Of a stretch of 64,000 bases of DNA, positions 22,789 to 33,910 are shown piece after piece. A program made the translations under genes and the position numbers. The notes beneath the pieces were generated by a model. That model saw nothing but the letters and a program-made list of their open reading frames with translations. It had not been told where the DNA came from and did no database searches. The stretch covers positions 2,525,869-2,589,868 of the forward strand of contig OY986967.1 in the NCBI GenBank assembly GCA_963920575.1. Reading direction: 5' to 3'. Position 1 is the stretch's first letter. Each line of letters starts with the position of its first letter. This DNA comes from Narthecium ossifragum. Its lineage: Eukaryota > Streptophyta > Magnoliopsida > Dioscoreales > Nartheciaceae.

Positions 22789-24170
22789 AGAGCACTCCGG
22801 ATGGCTAGGGTTGCAAGACTTCTCCAGCCTACAGACTCCCTCTGGACTAAGGTGGTCAAGGCCAAGTACAGATTTCAAGATATCCTACCACCGATGAAAG
22901 CACTTGTTGATGCGTCAACGATATGGCGTTCCATCTGTGCTGCTGGGAGGTTTATGAGACAAGAACTTCACTGGCCAGTGTCTAGGAAATGTGAAGCGGA
23001 TGTTTTCGATGACTGGTGGATCCTAGATGCGCCGCTCCGGAACTCAACGTACATGTTTGAAGTCGGCTGCTCTATGGAGGTGAGTGCTCTAATTAATGAG
23101 GAGGGTCAGTGGTGCATGGAACTTCTCTCCTCATTCCTGCACCCTGACTTAGTTGAGCATGTCTTGTCTGTCCCTATTTTACCTAGTGATATTTGTGAAC
23201 CTCCTCATTGGGCATGGGCGCGTAATGGAGTTATATCCTCTAGCTCCTGTTATCGTTTCCTTGAAAGTTTGGAAAGCCAGACAGTTGGGACCAGTGTGAA
23301 TTGGTGGTGCCTTTGGAAAGTGCCCGCAGGTCCACGGGCAAAGCATTTCCTATGGCGACTTGCCCATGGGAAGGTGCCAGCAAAAGGGGTGCTATGGTCT
23401 TTGGGGATAGTTAATGATAAGGATTGTCTGCTGTGTGGAACAGAGGAGTCAGTTGATCATATTTTGTTTAATTGTGATTTTGCGAGGTCAGTTTAGCAGC
23501 TGCTTTCTTTTCATTTCCACTCCATTTGCCTCCGACTAATCTCACTTCGTGTTTGAAACTGTTTGAAAGATCTGAGAAAGATGCAAATACATGTTTCATG
23601 AAGTGCCTCATTGCTAATGCCTTGTGGTTACTGTGGAAAAATAGATGTCAAAGGCAGTATGCTGATGGGGGTTGTGACGCTGGGAGCTTGGTACACTCAA
23701 TTAGATGACAAACAAGGGAGTTTCTACTGCTCAATCCAAGGCTTGTTCCTGCAAGAAGGATAGGTTGGGATGGCGTGCGAATTCAGACTGATGCCTCTGT
23801 GGCTGATACAGGGGTTGGCTTTGGGGTTGTGTGCTGGGATGGAAGCGGCAATAGTAGATGGGAATCCATGACTACTGGCATTGCCTCTTCGGTTGTATAT
23901 GCGGAGCGCCAGGCAATCTTGTTTGGATTAAGGGAAGCACGGCAAGAAGATGAGACAAGCATACTTGTGGAATGTGACTCTAAACAGGCAGTAGATATGG
24001 TTCTTGGACATCTTCCTTTGTCTGTGGAATGCACACAAACAGTTCTTGAGATTTGGTGGGAGATTAGCAAATTTCATGGATTTTCTATTGTTCACATTCC
24101 GCGTGAGTTTAATGTAAGGGCAAATGAGATTGCTCGATCTGCCCGTGATATGATTCCCCTGGCGAGATGA
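22789..24170 (+). pseudogene. LINE zf-RVT and RNase H domains
   Basis: The frame 22801-23496 includes KVPAGPRAKHFLWRLAHGKVP and the Cys/His set CLLCGTEESVDHILFNC. After a stop and a frame change (about 23496-23540) the RNase H domain is clear: IQTDAS (Asp), YAERQAI (Glu), LVECDSKQ (Asp) and HIPREFNVRANEIA. The catalytic acids are conserved although the reading frame is broken. Confidence 0.85.
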
Positions 24171-24400
24171 GAACAACTTAATGTCTAAGTTGTAGCTTCA
24201 GCTTATCTATTCAAAAAAAGTACTAATTCTCATGGCATGCAATGCAAGATGTTAATTAGACTCAAATATAGGAATTCGCCGTTCTGGTTTTCTGTCAAAA
24301 ACTATGGATAGTTTGTATCCTCTTGCATGAGATTGTATGTTCAAATCCTCCAGGACGTATTGTTGTACGGATATTTACCTATCCTAAGTCATGGTAAAAG

Positions 24401-24652
24401 TGTTGGAAAAGTCAAGGTTCCTTATCTAATTTGCTCTGTTGTCCTAGTCTTTAGGAAATTTATGTACGTGGCTTGTTTTGGCCTAGTTTGTAGTGGTCAG
24501 TTAGAGTTTGTTGCAGTCTTTTGCATGTTAGCACTTTCTTAGGAGTTAGTGGACAACTGTTGGTTATGGGCTCTAGAATATGTAATGGTATCTATTGTAT
24601 TTGAAGCTTGAGAGCAATGGAAGTTTAGTTTTCTGGTTCTCCAATTCCAACA
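24401..24652 (+). repeat. 5' LTR of Copia A
   Basis: Starts TGTTGGAAAAGTCAAGG and ends CCAATTCCAACA. It is nearly identical to 36397-36655. The 3' copy has GAGCAATGAGCAATGG where this copy has GAGCAATGG, a 7-base slippage. Confidence 0.92.
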
Positions 24653-24653
24653 G

Positions 24654-24666
24654 TGGTATCAGAGCC
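24654..24666 (+). promoter_or_regulatory. primer binding site of Copia A (tRNA-iMet type)
   Basis: TGGTATCAGAGCC, one base after the 5' LTR, is the usual site complementary to the 3' end of the initiator methionine tRNA. Confidence 0.9.
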
Positions 24667-24675
24667 CAGGTTAGT

Positions 24676-27094
24676 TGTGAGGACCTGCCCCTCTATCCCT
24701 GTGGCTCGTTGTAGACCACAAGGGCAATTTGGTAAATTGCGCCTTGTTGGTTTGTTTCACACCCACGTGTGCACACACTGGCCTTGTATGTGTTAGTGTT
24801 TATTTAGAATGGCTAGGTAGACCCGGGATCGGAAGATCCCAGCTCGGGCGCGCAACAGCCCGTCTTTGGGCTGCTGGCGGCCCTCGAGCGATCGGTCGCT
24901 CGTAGGAGCGATCGATCGGACTCGTGAGCGAGTCGGGGGGTTTTTGACCCTGTGGATCGATCCCAACTAGTGTTGGATCGATCCATCCTTTTCTTGGATC
25001 GATCCAGCATGGTGTTGGATCGATCCAGACACTGTAGCTAGTCGGTGGTTTCCTTCTCTTTTGTGAGGACGGCCGTTGGCCGTCGCTCTCCTCTGCAGAG
25101 GGGGAGGACTTTCCCTCCCCTCCCCTCACTTTTTCCCCCTTCCCCCGACTTTCCCCTCCCCCTTTCCCCTCCTTTTCTTCCCCTTCCTTTCTTCCTTCTC
25201 CTCCTTTCTTCTTCCCTCTTTCTTTCTCTCCCGAAGCTCTGTTTCTTCCCTGTTTCCGGCAGCCAACCTTCATCACCTCCGTTCTCCCTCCTCCGACCAT
25301 CTTTTTCGGCGTTCTAAGGCCCGTTGGATTCGTGACAACGAGAGGAAGCTTGTTGGTGATCAAATCGTGGGGAATCAGCCGAGGAAAGCGCAGCTAGGTA
25401 GGGCTATACCTACTAATATTTATTTCGGATTTTCTTGAGATCTAGCCGTTGGATCTTATTGATCCTTGATTTGTTGGATTCCTTATACCTGTTAGAATTA
25501 CTAATTTAAGTTTCATGTTAATCAGTTGAGATTTGAGTAGGTTTTATGCATGATTAAGCTCGGTTTCTCTGTTTTCTGCTGTTCTTGAAGAACAGCCAGC
25601 TTGCGGCGAGTTTTTCGGCCGGTACGTACATGATCTTGGTCTCTGATAAACATAAGAGTTGTAGATCTCTTCGTTAGCTTTCCATTCCATCTTAGTTCAT
25701 ATTTTTCTGATTTGTTTACGATTTCTTATGAATTATTTTCTGAAGGGCTGCGTTGCAGCAATTAACTGGTAAGCTGGTAAGAAACTTTCGGATCGATCCA
25801 ATTTGTTCGGATCGATCCCAAGGCTAGCTGATGGTGTTTTAATGGTCTATGTTTGGCGGTTTTGATTAATGTTTTTCCGTTAATCCAACCGTTGGATGAT
25901 GATGAATTTTGGATATGTTGATCCTGGTATATACACCTACTGATGGCTAAGTTGGATCTTGAATCTGACGTCGTTTGGATGTCGGATCGACGGGATCAAT
26001 TAGCACCAAAGTAGAGGTTTTGGGTGTTTGAATATAATATTATATTGTTTACTGTTCATCATCGTTTTCGGGGTTGCTTCCCATTGCAGGAGTCCGCGGT
26101 TGACGGTCGCGGTACCGTTGTAATGCCGGGACCCGCTGCGGATCGACTGGCAGCGGTTGGTAGTACCGCTTCAGCGATCCAGTAGACTTATATGATGCTT
26201 GACATACTTTTGCATGCTTTGCTTCTTATCTGTGTATGTCATAACATGCATCGTTGCCTTGTGCATTCGTTGCATTGGTTAGGGCGTGGGTGATCTTTGG
26301 GTCGCCGTCCCGAGGCTGGAAGCTCGGACTTAGCCCTAGGACCGGGGTTGGGCTGTTAGGACCTGGTTTGAATTGTGGTATCCAGTTGATTCGATAATAA
26401 GCTTAGATGACTGGTACACTGGTTGCTTGATGATTGTAGAGGTCGTGTCGGCGTTGAGTCGGATGCTGAGGTGTAGCCGGTGTCCCACTGTGCTGACCCG
26501 GCGAGTAGTGAAGTTGCCTACTCAGCTTGTGTGTCGTCAGTGTTGTTCCTGTTATTGAGTGCTGCTCCTAGGCCTCAGGGACACGCGGTGGGGTTATGGG
26601 ACCATGTATACACCCAGGTCCTACTTAAGGGCGACACTGTTGCGTTTCCCTCTTCCTTCTGTGTGTCGTAGTGTAGATCCCTATTGAGCTTAGTGCTCAC
26701 TCCTACCCAGGCTGCGTTTTGCAGGTGCAGGCGTCAGTTCTTCTTCCGTGGCCCCTACCGGGCAGTTGGTTGGCGGTGCGGCGGCACCAGGTGGAGTCTG
26801 AGGGGTGGTGACCCTTTACAGTTTTTATCCTATGTTAGATAGTCTCCTACGGGAGTAATGTTGTATTTGAACTCCCCCCTCTCCGAGGTTATATATATTA
26901 AATCTTTTTGAGTTCGTAAATCTGTGGTTCGAGGCTTCATTATTATATTATCTTTTAATTGGGGGTTGCTTTTGGTGAACTGTTAGGGAGACCAATAGGT
27001 TAGAGGGAACCCTCGCCAGCTTTTCTTCCGCGTTTGTTAGGTTCCGGTTCGCATCGCCCGGCCCGGTTGGGCTTTCGCGGGTCGGGGCGCGACA
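24676..27094 (+). mobile_element. solo LTR, family B copy 2
   Basis: A 2419-base unit from TGTGAGGACCTG to GTCGGGGCGCGACA has perfect target copies TTAGT at 24671-24675 and 27095-27099. It lies between the primer site and gag of Copia A. It has its own version of the palindromic modules: GGATCGATCC repeated about 24950-25030 and again near 25792-25822, plus GAGCGATCGATCGG. The pyrimidine tract and the conserved GCAGGTGCAGGCG (about 26721) are as in the sister copies. No protein is coded. Confidence 0.9.
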
Positions 27095-27174
27095 TTAGTG
27101 GTTCCAAAGAAAGAGAGAATTTTTGAGATGAGAGGGGTGGAGCAGCATCTTTATTTTTTTGCAGCAGCAAAACA

Positions 27175-28189
27175 ATGGTGGCCAATGCTTTTGTTCAACC
27201 GGCGATCCCTCGGTTTGATGGTCACTATGACCATTGGAGCATGCTAATGGAGAATTTTCTCAGATCCAAGGAGTACTGGCAAGTCGTCTTCGAAGGAATT
27301 ACGGAACCAACAGCTGGCACAGCATTGACTGATGCACAAAGGGTGGAACTAGAAGGGCACCGGCTGAAAGATCTGAAAGCGAAGAATTATTTTTTCCAAG
27401 CCATTGATCGCTCAATCTTGGAAACCATTCTTTGCAAGGATACCTCCAAGAATATTTGGGATTCCATGAAGAAGAAGTACCAAGGTTCTGCAAGGGAAAA
27501 GAGGCAGCAGCTTCAAGCACTTCGTTCGGAGTTTGAATTGCTTCGAATGAAATCAGGGGAGTCAGTTACTGATTATTTTTCAAGGACGATGGCAATCGTC
27601 AACAAGATGTGAATCCATGGCGACAAGATGGAGGACGTCACCATTGTTGAGAAGATTCTTCGATCCATGACACCAAAATTTAATTTTGTTGTTTGTTCTA
27701 TAGAAGAAGCTAATGATGTAGATGAACTATCAATTGATGAATTACAGAGCTCTTTGTTGGTTCATGAGCAAAAAATTAACCAACAGGAGAAAGAGGAACA
27801 AGCATTGAAGGCCTCATCGGAGAATCATTCTGCACCAAGTAGAGCTGATAGAGGACGAGGTAGAGGCCGAGGTCGAGGAGGTAGAGAAAACAATGATCGA
27901 GGAGATCAGCAACAACACAAGCAACATCAAAATAATCAATTTCAAGGAGGAGGAAGAGGAAGAGGACGTGGGGGCCATCACTCAACAAATTATAAGCCAA
28001 AGTCAGCACACAAGTCCAATATTGAGTGCTACATATGTCATAGGTATGACCATTATCAATCAGAATGTCGAACTAATTTGAATAAACAAAGTGGAGAAAG
28101 AACTAACTTTGCAGAGAAAGAAGGAGAGGTGTCTCTATTGATGGTGTGTAATGTGATGGAAGAAACTCATCAAAAGATGTGGTATTTAG
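27175..28189 (+). pseudogene. Copia A Gag
   Basis: Starts at ATG 27175 with FDGHYDHWSMLMENFL, the typical Copia Gag opening. The middle is a UBN2-type region. It ends with Gly/Arg-rich sequence and the zinc knuckle CYICHRYDHYQSEC (a CCHC-like pattern). A TGA at 27610-27612 interrupts the frame, which continues in phase. The reading frame runs into the solo LTR at 28190 at the codons leading to the protease active site. Confidence 0.88.
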
Positions 28190-29770
28190 TGATAATGCGT
28201 GAAAAGTGCACAAATCGCCCCTTTAATTAGGTCCTTTAGTCTCCGAGCAATGCTATTTTGATGGTCTTTGGTGCATTTCAGGTATAAGAGCCTTCAACGA
28301 AGATTAGGTCAAGTTTGGTGCTAAAACGAAGTGATTCTGGCAATCCTGCGTAAAGGAGATCGATATGCATTCTAAAGGAGATCGATCTCATTATTCCAGC
28401 AAGTAGCGGTCCAGTCGAAGCAAAGGAGATCGATCTTCATCCTAAAGGAGATCGATCTTGGTCGGGCGTATTGCAGATCCAGAGTTCGCAGAACGAAGGA
28501 GATCGATCTTCTTCCCAACGGAGATCGATCTCATTTTGTGCTGGAGGAAAAATAAAGGGCTGATATCTAATCCGAGTTAGGGTTTTGATTAAGGCCTATA
28601 AATAGGTGTTGGGAGAGGATTTTTGACAGCCACCCAAGGACGAATTTTCTTCTCCTCCTGGGTGCTTCCTTGGCTCTTCTTCCTCAATAAACATTAGGGT
28701 TAGGTCTTGAAGATAGATCCATGGCTGGAGCGCGTCATCAACCTTCCCCGATGGATCGTTTCTTCAAGATGAGTAGCTAAATCTTTATTCTAGGAAATTC
28801 TATGATGTAATAGGGAGTTTATTTCGGTTTTCCTATGGATCAGAGCATGTATTTTATGATGGTTTAATGGATTGAATTCAGATTTTATATATCTATTGGT
28901 AATCTTTCTTATGGTGAATGTATTGTTTGCTCTTTGTGCCCTAATTTCGGTCTGTCTTGTCTCAGTTTTTCCGTGGGTATACAGCCGGATTTTGTGAAAA
29001 CGCAAAACATAAAAGTTGTAGATCTCTGTCTTAGCTTTCCAACGAATCTTGAATCGCCTCGTTTCAAGTTTGAATGTGAAAGTTATGCTGAGATTACGCT
29101 CGCTGGTTTTGAGCATTGCATGTTAGAGGCTAGGATTAGGACTTGTTCAAGTTGCTTTCATGCTAGAACCATGTTAGATCTTTGGATTGGATTCTAAACC
29201 CTAGCTTATGATTGTAGGAGCGCTAGAACCACTGCCTTAATGCTAGAACCATGAAGACCTATGATTGTAACCTACGATTCATTTTTTATCTTTATTGATT
29301 AGGCGATCTCAAAGTGCTAGAACCACTTTGATTATTTTCCTACCAATTATCCGCTGATTTGATTTTCATTCCGACGTAGGCTTCTAATGAATCTATGTTG
29401 AGTGATAGTGGACCTAGCCGATCTTCTATCAACCTTAGAAAACCATCTTGAACTTATTGAATTGCTCTTGTCCTAGGAATGCTTAGATAACTCTCGATTA
29501 CGGATTAGAACTTCCTAGTCTTTTTCTCCTATTGTTATTCTCTCGATTTAGTTTAATTCGAGTTAAAGGTAGTTTAAAGACCAACTATCATCCATTTTCC
29601 TTAACTTTTGATTTAGAACTATGCGCGGTAATTAGACTTAATCCTGTTTTCCCTGTGGACTGACCCGGACTCATAGCTATCTACCCCTTAAGTAGTTAGT
29701 AGTGATTCGGATTATAAATTTGTAATTCTAGCATCCTTGTTAAGGTAACGACACTTTTCAAGGCGTGTCA
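28190..29770 (+). mobile_element. solo LTR, family C (Ty3/gypsy-like)
   Basis: A 1581-base unit starts TGATAATGCGTG and ends AAGGCGTGTCA, flanked by TTTAG at 28185-28189 and 29771-29775. It carries GGAGATCGATCT modules (about 28368-28540), a TATA-like CTATAAATAGG (about 28599) and a possible polyadenylation signal AATAAA (about 28686). The word AAAAGTTGTAGATCTCT lies near 29010. No protein is coded, so I read it as a solo LTR. The superfamily is inferred from the 5-base target copy and LTR style. Confidence 0.82.
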
Positions 29771-31497
29771 TTTAGACACAGGCTGTAGCAACCACATGTG
29801 CGGAGATAAGAAAGCATTCTCTGACTTGGACGAGACTTTCCACAACACTGTTAAGTTCGGCGACAATTCCACGGTCTCTGTTATGGGAAAAGGAAGGGTA
29901 ACTATCCAAACCAAAGGAGATTCTACTGATACCATCTCTAATGTTCTTTTTGTGCCAGATTTAAAGACCAACTAGCTTAGTGTGGGTCAGTTGCAAGAAA
30001 AGGGGTATGAGATTTCTATCAAAGATGGAGTATGTCAAATTCAAGATGCAAAGTTGGGTTTAATTGATGAAGTTAAGATGACGTCGAATCGTATGTTCCC
30101 GCTCTATCTCCATAATGTTACTCATTCATGTTTCTCGGCAAAACTGAGGGATGCTGCATGGCTATGGCATTTTCGCTATGGTCACCTAAACTTTGGCGGA
30201 TTGAAAACTCTACAGCAGAAAAATATGGTGACTGGTCTTCCTCAAATCACAACTCCCTCTGAAGTTTGTGAAGAATGTGTTGTTAGCAAACAACACCGCA
30301 ATCAATTTCCACAAGGAAAATCATGGAGAGCAAAGAAGGCATTGGAGCTGGTTCATTCGGATCTTTGTAGGCCAATAAATCCATCTTCCAATGGAGGTAA
30401 AAGGTACTTCTTTACTTTCATTGATGACTTTAGTCGAAAAACATGGGTGTATATTTTGCAAGAAAAATATGAAGCTTTTGCAGCATTTAAAGCTTACAAA
30501 GTACTTGTTGAGAAAGAAGTTGGCAGCCCAATAAAAATACTTTGCAGTGATCTTGGCGGAGAATACAATTGACAAGAATTTGCAAATTTTTGTGAAACGC
30601 ATGGCATCAAGAGACAACTTACAGCAGCTTACACGCCGCAGCAAAATGGTGTTTGCGAGAGAAAAAATCGCACAATTATGAATATGGTGCGAAGTCTCTT
30701 GACAAGAAGTGGCATTCCAAAAAGTTTCTGGCCTGAAGCTGTCAATTGGAGTATTCATATTTTGAATAGAAGTTCCACTCTTGTTGTTCAAAATATGACA
30801 CCAGAGGAAGCATGGAGTGGACGGAGACCGGGTGTAGATCATTTCAGAATTTTTAGGTGTGTTGCTTATGCCCATATTCCAGATCAAAAAAGGAGCAAGC
30901 TTGATGATAAGGGAGAAAAGTGCATTTTTCTTGGTGTTAGTGATCAATCAAAACCTTATAAGTTATACAATCCTAGCACCAAGAAAATCATTATCAGCCG
31001 TGATGTGTTTTTCGATGAAGAAGGAACCTGGTCATGGAATGAAAATGGTGTTAAACAACATATTCCAGCAGAATTTGATGATGATGAGCAAAGGTTGCAG
31101 CCGTTGGAGAATGTGCAGGAACTAGAAGCCACTCAAAATGCTCCAGTAATTGATCAAAGCCCACTTGCAGCTGATTCAAATGAAGAACAAAGGTCTCAGC
31201 GTGTTCGAAGAAGACCTGCATGGATGACTAATTATGAGGTAAATGGTGTCGAGCAAGATGTGGATGCACTTACATATTTTGCTCTGTTTTCAGATTGCGA
31301 TCCTACCACTTTCGAAGTTGCTGTCAAAGAATCAAAATGGCGGAAGGCGATGGATGAAGAAATTGCAGCAATTGAAAGAAATAATACTTGGGAGTTGACT
31401 GAGCTTCCAAGAGGGCAGAAGACGATTGGTGTCAAGTGGGTGTACAAGACAAAATTGAAGGAGAATGGCGAAGTAGACAAGTACAAGGCACGCTTAA
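29771..31497 (+). pseudogene. Copia A protease, integrase and start of reverse transcriptase
   Basis: The protease active site DTGCSNHMC follows the solo LTR directly. Integrase shows the zinc region WHFRYGHLN..CEECVVSKQHR, then HSDLCRPI, FIDDFSRKTW, LCSDLGGEY and GVCERKN (Asp, Asp, Glu set). It continues to the KWRKAMDEEIAAIERNNTW..KWVYKTK entry of reverse transcriptase. Stops lie at 29972-29974 and 30570-30572. The frame breaks off at the next solo LTR. Confidence 0.87.
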
Positions 31498-33910
31498 TGT
31501 GAGGACCTGCCCCTCTACCCCTGTGGATCGTTGTAGACCGCAAGGGCAATTTGATAAATTGCGCCTTGTTGGTTTGTTTCACACCCGCGTGTGCACACAC
31601 TGGCCTTGTATGTGTTAGTGTTTGTTTAGAATGGCTAGGTGGACCCAGGATCGAAAGATCCGGACTTGGGCTTGAGTTCTTGCCCAAGTTTAGCTTTCAG
31701 CACACAAAGGATTGATCCTCTATGCCTAAGGGATCGATCCTCTTCGTGCCAGAAAGCCTTGTGAATCGTCATGAAGGATCGATCCTCCCTTGAGGAAGGA
31801 TCGATCATTCATAAGTCGGTTGGTTTTTCTGCTTCGCGAGGACGGCCGCCGTTGGCCGTCGCTCTCCCCTGTCAGAGGGGGAGGACTTTCCCTCCCCTCC
31901 CCTCACTTTTTCCCCTCTTTCCCGGCTGTCCCCTCCCCCTTTCCCCTCCTTTTCTTCCCCTTCTCTTCTTCCTCCTCCTCCTTTTTTCTTCCTCTTTCTT
32001 TCTTCTCCCGAGAGCCCTGTTTTTCCCCTGTTTCCGGCAGCCACCTTCCTCACCTCCGTTCTCCTTCCTCCGGCCATCTTTTTCGGCGTTCTTTGGCTCG
32101 TTGGATTCGTGACAACGAGAGAAAGATCCCTGAAGAGGTTTGGAGGCTTGTTGGTGATCAAATCGTGGGGAATCAGCCGAGGAAGCGCTGTTAGGTAGGT
32201 TCTTCTACCTACTGTGTTGTTTCAGGTTGTTCTCTAGATCTAGCTGTTGGATCTTGTTGATCCTTATTCTGTTGGATTCCTTATACCTGTTAGAATTACT
32301 GATTTAAGTTTCATGTTAATCAGTTGAGATTTGAGTAGGTTTTATGGATGATTAGTCTCGGATTTCTGGTTTTCTGCTGTTCTTGAGAAATAGCCATCTT
32401 ACGGCGAGTTTTCCGGCCGGCGAGTACATGATCTTGGCTTTTCATAAACATAAGAGTTGTAGAGCTATTCGTTAGCTTTCCATTCCATCTTGTTTCGTAA
32501 TTGTCTGATTTTTCTACAATTTCTTATGAATTTTGTTCTGAAGGGCTGCGTTGCAGCAATTAATGGGTAAGTTAGTTTGATTAACGATTTTGATTAGCGT
32601 TTTCCCGTTAATCCAACCGTTGGATGATTATGAAATTTGGATATGATGATCCTGGTATATTCACCTACTGGTTGCTAAGTTGGATCTTGAATCCGACGTC
32701 GTTTGAATGTCGGATCGACGGGATCAATTAGCCCCTAAGTAGAGGCTTTGAGTGTTTTGAATATAATATTATATTTCGGAATATAATATTATATTGTTTT
32801 TTGTTCATCATCGTTTTCGGGGTTGCTTCCCGTTGCAGGAGTTCGCGATTGACGGTTGTGGTACCGTCGTAATGCCGGAACCCGCTGCGGATCGGCTAGC
32901 AGCGGTTGGTAGTACCGCTGCAGCGATCCGGTTGACTTATATGATGTTTGCCATACTGTTGCATGCTTTACTTCTTATATGTGTATGTTTTAGCATGCAT
33001 TCCTCTTTTGTGCATTAGTTGCATTGGTTAGGGCGTGGGTGATCTTTGGGTCGCTGTCCCAAGGCTGGAAGCTCGGACTTAGCCCTAGGACCGGGGTTGG
33101 GTAGTTTGGACCCGGTTGGAATTGTAGTGTCCAGTCAAACTTGATGATATGCTTAGATGACTGGTACACTATTATGTTTGATGTTTAGAGGTCGTGTCGG
33201 CCTTAAGTCGGATGCTGAGGTGTAGCCGGTGTTGCACTGTGTTGACCCTTGAGTAGAGGGGTTTCCTACTTAGCGGTGCAGTTTCCCGCATGCAGTGCCG
33301 GTTCCTGCTTGTGGGCCAGCAGTGTTGTTTACTGCTACTGAGTGCGACCCGACATGTGACCAGCTCGGCTGGAAGACCATGATCGTGGGCCTCAGGGACA
33401 TGCGATGGGGTTATGGGACCCCTGTGTACACCCAGGTCTTGCTTGAGGGCGACACTGTTGCGTTTCCCTTTTCCTTCTGTGTGGCGTAGTGTAGATCCCT
33501 ACTGAGCTTAGTGCTCACACCTACTCGGGCTGCGTTTTGCAGGTGCAGGCGTCAGTCCCTCTTCTATGGCCCCTACCGGGCAGTTGGTCGGCGGTGCGGC
33601 GGCGCCTGGTGGACTTTGAGAGGTGGTGATCGTTTACTGCTTTTACCCTATGTTTGATAGTATCATACGGGAGTGATGTTGTACTTTGAATCTTCCCCTC
33701 TCCGAGGTTTTGTATATTTAACACTTTGAGTTTTAAATCTGTGATTCGAGGCTTCATTATTATATTGTATCTTTAATTGAGGGTGCTTTTGGTGACTTGC
33801 TAGGGAGACCAATAGGTTAGAGGGAACCCTCGCCAGCTTTTCTTCCGCGTTTGTTAGGTTCCGGTTCGCGTCGCCCGGCCCGGTTGGGCTTTCGCGGGTC
33901 GGGCGCGACA
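31498..33910 (+). mobile_element. solo LTR, family B copy 3
   Basis: A 2413-base unit from TGTGAGGACCTG to GTCGGGCGCGACA is inserted within the reverse transcriptase reading frame. The target copies differ at two of five bases (CTTAA at 31493-31497, CTTTG at 33911-33915). The host frame nevertheless continues in phase if the unit and one target copy are ignored. It carries GGATCGATCC modules (about 31710-31805), the pyrimidine tract (about 31880-32010) and the GCAGGTGCAGGCG motif (about 33537). Confidence 0.87.

Larger units (their letters stand above)
19860..24219 (+). mobile_element. L1-type LINE with RNase H, almost full ORF2
   Basis: In order it carries the end of an upstream ORF, an endonuclease (from about 20196), reverse transcriptase (21028-22785), the zf-RVT zinc finger (ending near 23490) and RNase H (23775-24170), then a short 3' region and A7 ending at 24219. 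Several stops and frameshifts make it inactive. The 5' boundary is uncertain and may be truncated; no matching target copies were found. Plant L1 elements of this kind retrotranspose by target-primed reverse transcription. Confidence 0.88.

Noticed and set aside
28790..29197. Frames in the family C LTR
   Set aside because: They lie wholly within a non-coding solo LTR and show no retroelement domain.
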